The notes beneath the pieces are model-generated. The model did not search any database, was not told where the DNA came from, and was given only the letters and a program-made list of their open reading frames with translations. Below, in pieces: positions 7,999 through 11,497 of a DNA stretch of 11,497 bases (within the stretch, counting starts at the first letter, position 1; each line of letters starts with the position of its first letter). Source of the stretch: Clostridia bacterium (GTDB lineage Bacteria; Bacillota_A; Clostridia; Christensenellales; Aristaeellaceae); assembly GCA_017509065.1 (NCBI GenBank), contig JAFWQM010000053.1:1-11497 (forward strand), written 5' to 3'. A program made the position numbers and the translations under genes.

Positions 7999-8790
7999 TC
8001 AGACCTTTTTTGAAATCAATGTTACCCATGCAGGCAGCGCGGCCATTGGATTCTTTTTCCAATTGTTGATCCCCTCGAGTTCTTCCGGGCTCTTTTTCTG
8101 AAGCTCGGCATAAGTAAACCAAAAGGAAGCGTCTGATGCGGGCAGTTCGGCTAATTCGCAGATGCTCAGCCCTGCTTTGATTTGCGAATTGATGATATCC
8201 TGAAGCCGCCAGTGCAGATCCGGGAAAACATCATGATAAGACTTAACGATCAGCGGAGCCTTCCAGGCTTCTCCCGAAAACGGCCTGTTGAACGGATGCA
8301 TATCGTACATGACCGAAAACCCGCCCGTTTTCAATACGCGGTATATATTGCGATACATGCTGTCCATGTCATATATCCATGAAAGCGTACCGTTGGACGT
8401 ATATACCATATCGTACGCCTGATCGCGGATATGGGACAGTTTCATCGTATCGTCACAAACGAATTCGATATCAAGACACAGCCGCTCGGCAATGACTGCC
8501 GCGTTTTCAAGCTGCCGTTCGCTGATGTCAGCCGATGTCACATGAGCGCCCATCATCGCGAGCGCAAAAGCCGCGTGATTGTCGCCGCTGGACGGAAGAA
8601 GAATGCGCCGCCCTTTCATATCCGGAAGATATTTGCGGATCAAATCATATACGGCAGGATGAAAGGCTGATTCAGGCTTTTCTTTCAAGCGCCTGATTGC
8701 CTCATCTGTTCTAAGCGACCTGTACCACTCCGAATCTGATGTCTCATTCCAGAAGGCTTTGATTTTCTCTATTATCTCATTGCTGCTCAT
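7999..8790 (-). CDS. Class I SAM-dependent methyltransferase
   Basis: The 263-residue protein has a Rossmann-type methyltransferase core. Motif I is RILLPSSGDNHAAFAL (62-77), an atypical form of the usual ExGxGxG loop. It is followed by Asp88 in VTSADIS, which would bind the ribose of SAM, then the acidic DDTM, TSNGTLSWI, and the post-motif RVLKTGGFSVMYDMHPF. The N-terminal KAFWNETSDSEWY stretch occurs in many unassigned Clostridia methyltransferases. The substrate is unknown. The start is placed at 8790, not at 8841, because AAGGTGAT precedes it and the longer form would overlap the neighbouring methyltransferase gene. It lies 40 bases after that gene and 48 before the nucleotidyltransferase, all in one direction. 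The protein appears cytoplasmic, with no membrane segments. Confidence 0.87.
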   Translation of the reverse strand: MSSNEIIEKIKAFWNETSDSEWYRSLRTDEAIRRLKEKPESAFHPAVYDLIRKYLPDMKGRRILLPSSGDNHAAFALAMMGAHVTSADISERQLENAAVIAERLCLDIEFVCDDTMKLSHIRDQAYDMVYTSNGTLSWIYDMDSMYRNIYRVLKTGGFSVMYDMHPFNRPFSGEAWKAPLIVKSYHDVFPDLHWRLQDIINSQIKAGLSICELAELPASDASFWFTYAELQKKSPEELEGINNWKKNPMAALPAWVTLISKKV

Positions 8791-8794
8791 TCTC

Positions 8795-8802
8795 ATCACC
8801 TT
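8795..8802 (-). promoter_or_regulatory. Ribosome binding site that sets the methyltransferase start
   Basis: AAGGTGAT on the - strand, partly complementary to the 16S rRNA tail, lies four bases before ATG 8790. It selects this start over the ATG at 8841, which sits inside the upstream gene and adds residues without family similarity. Confidence 0.65.
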
Positions 8803-8830
8803 CCCAAATCCCGATTCAGCAAATAACCGA

Positions 8831-9454
8831 TTACCAGGCAAACGGCAATAAATCCTTTGCTTGAACTTTCATAAACGCAATGAGGTGAGCGTTTTCGACT
8901 TCAACGAGACTTTTTGTTTTCAATCCGGCTTGTTCCGCAAGTGCAATCGTTCTCTCCGGCGTATCAGGGTAAATCCGGATGCTTCTGTTCCCCATATCAA
9001 TCCATTCACTTTGGTTTTTGTCTATGGATAAACAGAGAAGACCGCCGTCCTTCAATAAAGAGTACATCCTGTCAATCACAAGCTTCTTATCTCTAAAATG
9101 CATCATCGTCAGCGAGGAATAGATCACATCGAACGTTTCTGTAAACTGATGCTTTGTGAAGTCATCGCAGATGAGCGATATGTTCAGACAGTGCCGAAGG
9201 TTCTCTCCCGCTCTTGCAACGGTTTTCGGTGATATATCTATTCCTGTCAGATGCCGGCAGCGTGCGGCCGTTTTTTCCGCAAGCCTACCTGTTCCAACGC
9301 CGATTTCGAGCACAGTTTTCGATCGATCCAACTCCATCAGATCCAGAAACGCCTGCCCATCCCATGACTCCATGTATTTCTGCAAAACCGGCGGATCACG
9401 GAATGGATCGTTGTTTTCCTCAATCAGCAAATCATAATGGGTTTTTGCGTCCAT
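8831..9454 (-). CDS. Class I SAM-dependent methyltransferase (second copy type)
   Basis: The 207-residue protein has a standard Methyltransf_11/25-type core. Motif I is VLEIGVGTGRLAEKTA (from 48), the ribose-binding acid is Asp73 in LTGIDIS, and motif II-like FDVIYSSLTMMHFRD and motif III-like LLKDGGLLCLSID follow. It is a minimal single-domain enzyme, and its target (a small molecule or other metabolite) cannot be predicted. It differs clearly from the methyltransferase just downstream, which has a variant motif I, so the pair is not a recent tandem duplication. The start at 9454 has a GGAG ribosome binding site. The gap from the VOC gene is 49 bases with the same orientation, consistent with co-transcription. 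Confidence 0.9.
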   Translation of the reverse strand: MDAKTHYDLLIEENNDPFRDPPVLQKYMESWDGQAFLDLMELDRSKTVLEIGVGTGRLAEKTAARCRHLTGIDISPKTVARAGENLRHCLNISLICDDFTKHQFTETFDVIYSSLTMMHFRDKKLVIDRMYSLLKDGGLLCLSIDKNQSEWIDMGNRSIRIYPDTPERTIALAEQAGLKTKSLVEVENAHLIAFMKVQAKDLLPFAW

Positions 9455-9503
9455 ATATCATCGCTCCGAAATCCCGCGTCCCTCGATGTATTGCGAAAGA
9501 AAG

Positions 9504-9926
9504 CTACCGTTCCGTCTGCTCCGTCATGATCCCCCAGCGGATGCCAAACCGGTCAACAAAAACGACCCGGCAGGAACTGTATGGCGTCGCTTCCATTCTG
9601 TAAATGGTCGTGCTTCCTTCTTTCATGATTTCGTATGCGCGCTGAACCTCTTCCTTTGTGTCATACATGATGGTCAGAAAGTTGGAATAACAAACCGTAA
9701 ACGCGATATCAACATGGTCGCTCATGATGATTCTTTGATCACCAAATACCAATTCTGAATGATAAATATAATCTTTCTGGTCTTCACGAAGAAGGGGCAT
9801 ATAGGCTGGGTCATTGGCTTCTCTGTACGTGATCAGGCAGGCAATCTTTCCCCCGAATGCTTTCGCATACAGTTGAATTGCTTCCCGGCATTGTCCGCCA
9901 AAATTCAGGGTGGGCGTAATCTTCAT
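9504..9926 (-). CDS. PhnB-like VOC (glyoxalase/bleomycin-resistance fold) protein
   Basis: The 140-residue protein begins MKITPTLNFGGQCREAIQLY and continues AKAFGGKI, the PhnB-type pattern of FxGxCxEAIxxYxxxFGG. It ends VVFVDRFGIRWGIM, matching the family DkFGvxWxi close. It carries the two-part beta-alpha-beta-beta-beta layout of the vicinal oxygen chelate superfamily. Members include metal enzymes and drug-binding proteins, and PhnB itself has no settled role. Databases often label such proteins '3-demethylubiquinone methyltransferase-like', which should not be taken literally. AGGAGG lies nine bases before ATG 9926. The gene follows the GNAT gene by 39 bases and precedes two methyltransferases, a setting of small-molecule modification. 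Resistance or detoxification is only inference. Confidence 0.85.
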   Translation of the reverse strand: MKITPTLNFGGQCREAIQLYAKAFGGKIACLITYREANDPAYMPLLREDQKDYIYHSELVFGDQRIIMSDHVDIAFTVCYSNFLTIMYDTKEEVQRAYEIMKEGSTTIYRMEATPYSSCRVVFVDRFGIRWGIMTEQTER

Positions 9927-9965
9927 TCCTGTAATCCTCCTTATCCTTTTTATTGGATCATGTAT

Positions 9966-10391
9966 TTATAAAAGACGCTTCATGCCAATCGCTTCGGCAG
10001 CCCTCTGCATGGGCAGATTGGTCTTTTCTGTTGTCAGCGTCACTTTGCTGCCTTTATCCAGGATCCTGAAAGCCATCTCAGACAGAAGCGCTTTACAGTA
10101 ACCTTTGTTTCGCTGGTCCGGAACCGTTGCGACGCCTCCTATTTCAGTTTCGCCTTCCCGAAACGATAAAGGAATAGCAAAGCAGACGATTTCGCCAGCC
10201 TGAATAATTGCCAGCGGGTTTCCTACATAATCGCCGAATTCGTCAGGATTGACCGTATTATTGAACCGGGCGTAAAACTTCCGGATGGCGGGCAGGTCCG
10301 CATGCCAGTCAAGAACACTGACAGAAAAGGACGGATCGTATTTCAGATCGTTTTGTGATTCGATACGGTAATACACATAAGGATTACTCAT
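9966..10391 (-). CDS. GNAT-family N-acetyltransferase
   Basis: The 141-residue protein has the GNAT acetyl-CoA motif A at ~84-103: IGGVATVPDQRNKGYCKALL, in which R94-x-x-G97-x-C99 stands for the usual R/QxxGxG/A. Cys99 replaces the common small residue. A C-terminal motif B region follows (TTEKTNLPMQRAAEAIGMKR), with the typical 'N-xx-xxxxYexxGF' layout in a variant form. Length is near the family norm of ~150. ATG 10391 is chosen over ATG 10403 because GGGGGAA (10395-10401) is a good ribosome binding site for it. The substrate (amine, aminoglycoside, peptide or protein) is unknown. It lies 58 bases after the lipoprotein gene, and a possible weak promoter lies in that gap. Confidence 0.85.
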   Translation of the reverse strand: MSNPYVYYRIESQNDLKYDPSFSVSVLDWHADLPAIRKFYARFNNTVNPDEFGDYVGNPLAIIQAGEIVCFAIPLSFREGETEIGGVATVPDQRNKGYCKALLSEMAFRILDKGSKVTLTTEKTNLPMQRAAEAIGMKRLL

Positions 10392-10411
10392 CCGTTCCCC
10401 CATAAATCCGA

Positions 10412-10440
10412 TTTATCGCATTGACACAATAAAGAGTGAA
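10412..10440 (-). promoter_or_regulatory. Possible weak sigma-A promoter before the GNAT gene
   Basis: On the - strand, TTCACT (10435-10440) and GATAAA (10412-10417) are separated by exactly 17 bases, and a TGn extension precedes the -10. Each box matches consensus at four of six positions. A transcript would start near 10405, giving a leader of about 14 bases before ATG 10391. It would let the GNAT-VOC-methyltransferase row be transcribed apart from the lipoprotein. Confidence 0.3.
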
Positions 10441-10449
10441 AGCTCATGT

Positions 10450-10782
10450 TCAGTTCATTTCTGTCAGAACCGCTTTTTCCGGTGGAAGATAGTCCTCCGA
10501 ATTGCTGCTGATTCCCGCAGCCTTGTAAGCCTGATCAAAAGTTATCTCCTCGATATTGCTCAAATATACGAAAGATGAATCCACAGCCGCATTCGGCATC
10601 CTGCCATTGATTTCAAGCCGGTATTTATACAAACGGCCATCACACATCCATGTCCCGTCCGTCATTTCATCGTATGTTTTCACATTCCCCGCGATCGTGT
10701 TTTTGACAGCGGCTTTCTTTGCGCATCCAGAAACTGTGATGGCCAACAGGATACATAATGACATCAATACAATTCTTTTCAT
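10450..10782 (-). CDS. Small lipoprotein of unknown function
   Basis: The 110-residue protein begins with basic MKR, a hydrophobic stretch and the lipobox VSGC, so Cys20 is expected to be lipidated and the mature part anchored on the outer face of the membrane. The mature domain (~90 residues) contains TYDEMTDGTWMCDGRLYKYR, then LEINGRMPNAAVDSSFVYLS and IEEITFDQAYKAAG. I do not recognise a named family, though similar small lipoproteins with YKYRLEI-GRMPNA and FVYLSN motifs seem to occur in Clostridia. ATG 10782 is preferred to a longer frame opening at 10908 because GGAGG lies seven bases before it and it yields a perfect signal peptide. A possible promoter overlaps the broken genes upstream. 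Confidence 0.85.
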   Translation of the reverse strand: MKRIVLMSLCILLAITVSGCAKKAAVKNTIAGNVKTYDEMTDGTWMCDGRLYKYRLEINGRMPNAAVDSSFVYLSNIEEITFDQAYKAAGISSNSEDYLPPEKAVLTEMN

Positions 10783-10786
10783 GGCC

Positions 10787-10852
10787 CTACCTCCGCAGAT
10801 CCAGTTTGCCATCTTCATACAGAACGAAAAACCCATGCCAAATCTTTTTAGA
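10787..10852 (-). pseudogene. Orphan C-terminal tail of an unidentified gene
   Basis: A 21-codon frame after a TGA reads SKKIWHGFFVLYEDGKLDLR and stops at 10787, four bases before the lipoprotein ATG, with its last codons overlapping that gene's ribosome binding site. Such spacing is typical of the true end of an operon neighbour. It is in a different frame from the truncated acetyltransferase just upstream, so it is probably the 3' scrap of that gene or of another. Confidence 0.35.
10814..10841 (-). promoter_or_regulatory. Possible sigma-A promoter before the lipoprotein gene
   Basis: On the - strand, TTGGCA (10836-10841, five of six matches to TTGACA) and TATGAA (10814-10819, four of six) are 16 bases apart. 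Transcription would start near 10807, leaving a leader of about 24 bases that holds the GGAGG site. It sits over the broken-gene junction, so it could be a coincidence of coding sequence. Confidence 0.35.
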
Positions 10853-11039
10853 TCACCATGACATACCCGACCATTTTCCCTGCTGTGTAGATACCGAACG
10901 GCTGGCACTGGTTTCTGTAAACATATGCCTGCGCAAGGCTCCGTATCGGGTGGGAAACGAAATCCTCCTGTCCCGGCGCAAGCCTGAGATGAAATGCGTC
11001 GAGGTAGTTTTCCTCTGTGATTTGTCTGAGTTCTACCAT
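10848..11039 (-). pseudogene. Truncated BltD-like GNAT acetyltransferase
   Basis: The frame starts at ATG 11039 with a GGAGGT ribosome binding site and encodes 63 residues: MVELRQITEENYLDAFHLRL, APGQEDFVSHPIRSLAQAYV, then FGIYTAGKMVGYVMVI. This matches the first ~60 residues of spermidine/spermine-type GNAT enzymes such as BltD (ITxEN, QxxFVxxxxxSLAQAY, and MVGFVMY). It then ends in TAA at 10848. Full-length relatives have ~150 residues, and the acetyl-CoA-binding motif A (QxxGxG) is wholly missing, so no activity is expected. The next 60 bases, in another frame, end in an unrelated-looking tail. The intact start and ribosome binding site show the gene was once functional. Confidence 0.75.
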
Positions 11040-11055
11040 GAATACCTCCGCAAAT

Positions 11056-11250
11056 TCATGATTGCACCGCGCTGACCCCGTTGTTTCTCAGCACCCGCAC
11101 GGACGGGTCGTCCACGCCGCAGCCGGGCCAGGTAATTATATTTTCGACGCCTTGTCCGCAAATTCCTTGTCAGTGTAGGTTTTTTCGGCTGTCAGATCGT
11201 TGCCCATGTTGTGGGTGTTCATTTTCAGTTCCGGATTCACCTGCAAAAAA
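11056..11250 (-). pseudogene. Two overlapping unidentified coding scraps
   Basis: This stretch has no full gene. One frame (11136-11240) reads VNPELKMNTHNMGNDLTAEK and continues TYTDKEFADKASKI before a stop. Another (11056-11142) reads NIITWPGCGVDDPSVRVLRN and ends NGVSAVQS. Both have protein-like composition, and the second is GC-rich, unlike the AT-rich DNA beside it. Neither has a ribosome binding site or an adequate start. I do not recognise the families. They look like 3' ends of broken genes, but chance open frames cannot be excluded. Confidence 0.3.
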
Positions 11251-11273
11251 ACAGCTTTTGAGCAGAATAGGAA

Positions 11274-11302
11274 TTGACAAGTTCCTGCCCTGAAAACATA
11301 AT
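11274..11302 (+). promoter_or_regulatory. Near-consensus sigma-A promoter facing right
   Basis: TTGACA (11274-11279), a 17-base spacer and CATAAT (11297-11302) give a promoter with eleven of twelve consensus matches. It points toward the window's right edge. Downstream come GGGAGG (11325-11330) and a TTG at 11337. No operator is evident, apart from the AT-rich palindrome ATTATAAT at 11308-11315. Confidence 0.65.
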
Positions 11303-11320
11303 AATCCATTATAATCATGT

Positions 11321-11461
11321 AAGCGGGAGGCAGCAGTTGAGGTACAAACGTATGACATATTGCTCGCCCAATTGAATCGTGAATTCAGATGCGGGATGAG
11401 AAATCGTTCCAGACAAGGAACGAAACCGCAGGAATACTGGAGGTATTTCAAGGTTGAGTGA
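11321..11461 (+). pseudogene. Unidentified small ORF, apparently frame-broken
   Basis: One + frame, open back to a stop near 11312, reads EVQTYDILLAQLNREFRCGM, then RNRSRQGTKPQEYWRYFKVE, and ends at TGA 11459-11461. It has no ATG at its start. A GGGAGG site and a well-spaced TTG (11337) lie in a different frame that stops after 12 codons, so one frameshift would join start and body into a ~41-residue protein. I do not recognise the family. The strong promoter just upstream suggests it was a real gene. It could be a decayed small ORF, a sequencing slip, or chance. Confidence 0.3.
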
Positions 11462-11497
11462 CGCAGGATGGACCGATTTATCGCCCGCACATAATTC

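Noticed and set aside
10421..10426. TTGACA on the + strand as a promoter
   Set aside because: No acceptable -10 box lies 16-18 bases downstream, and no + strand gene follows.
7156..10908. Integron-like gene cassette array (AadA, GNAT, VOC and methyltransferase are typical cassette contents)
   Set aside because: The gaps of 39-58 bases are mostly too short for attC sites, no GTTRRRY/RYYYAAC pair was found where I looked, and no integrase is present.
11170..11490. A 106-codon - strand open frame at the right edge
   Set aside because: It has no ribosome binding site, Ser/Cys/Arg-rich composition and no motif, and it runs antisense to the more protein-like + frame at 11321-11461.

Overview
The window looks like chromosomal DNA from a Gram-positive anaerobe of the Bacillota, most likely a gut- or rumen-type Clostridium relative. 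This rests on strong AGGAGG-type ribosome binding sites before almost every gene, a TTG start, a lipoprotein with a classic lipobox, and protein families common in that group (GH78, GH2 with a DUF4982-like region, GH51, DUF554, PhnB-like VOC). No rRNA, tRNA, CRISPR array, transposase or integrase was recognised. Species cannot be named from the sequence.

Left part (1-1308, + strand): the 3' end of a large protein that looks like a carbohydrate-active TIM-barrel enzyme; its 5' end lies outside the window. Junction zone (1309-1707): the remains of three different genes lie within about 330 bases. They are the first ~34 codons of a DUF554 membrane protein (+), an internal piece of a GH51 alpha-L-arabinofuranosidase (-), and the first ~22 codons of a membrane protein resembling an AEC permease (-). 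The last two are fused in frame.

Central part (1708-7126, - strand): a compact operon transcribed right to left, encoding a GH78 alpha-L-rhamnosidase, a GH2 beta-galactosidase-type enzyme and an SGNH/GDSL esterase. None has a signal peptide. Together they suggest intracellular breakdown and deacetylation of imported rhamnose- and galactose-containing plant oligosaccharides or glycosides. The GH51 fossil and the enzyme at the left edge fit a once larger plant-glycan locus.

Right part (7156-10782, - strand): six small intact genes in the same orientation. In transcription order they are a lipoprotein, a GNAT acetyltransferase, a PhnB-like VOC protein, two SAM methyltransferases and an AadA-like nucleotidyltransferase. 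The sequence is visibly more AT-rich than the glycosidase genes (for example about 40% GC at 9661-9720 against about 62% at 3781-3840, counted by eye). It reads as an accessory block of small-molecule-modifying or resistance-type enzymes, perhaps acquired.

Right edge (10787-11497): another patchwork of broken pieces. It holds a truncated BltD-like acetyltransferase, orphan C-terminal tails, and a near-consensus sigma-A promoter facing right before a frame-broken small ORF. The window is therefore a working sugar operon plus an accessory gene row, bounded on both sides by gene fragments. The fragments are either deletion scars or assembly joins.
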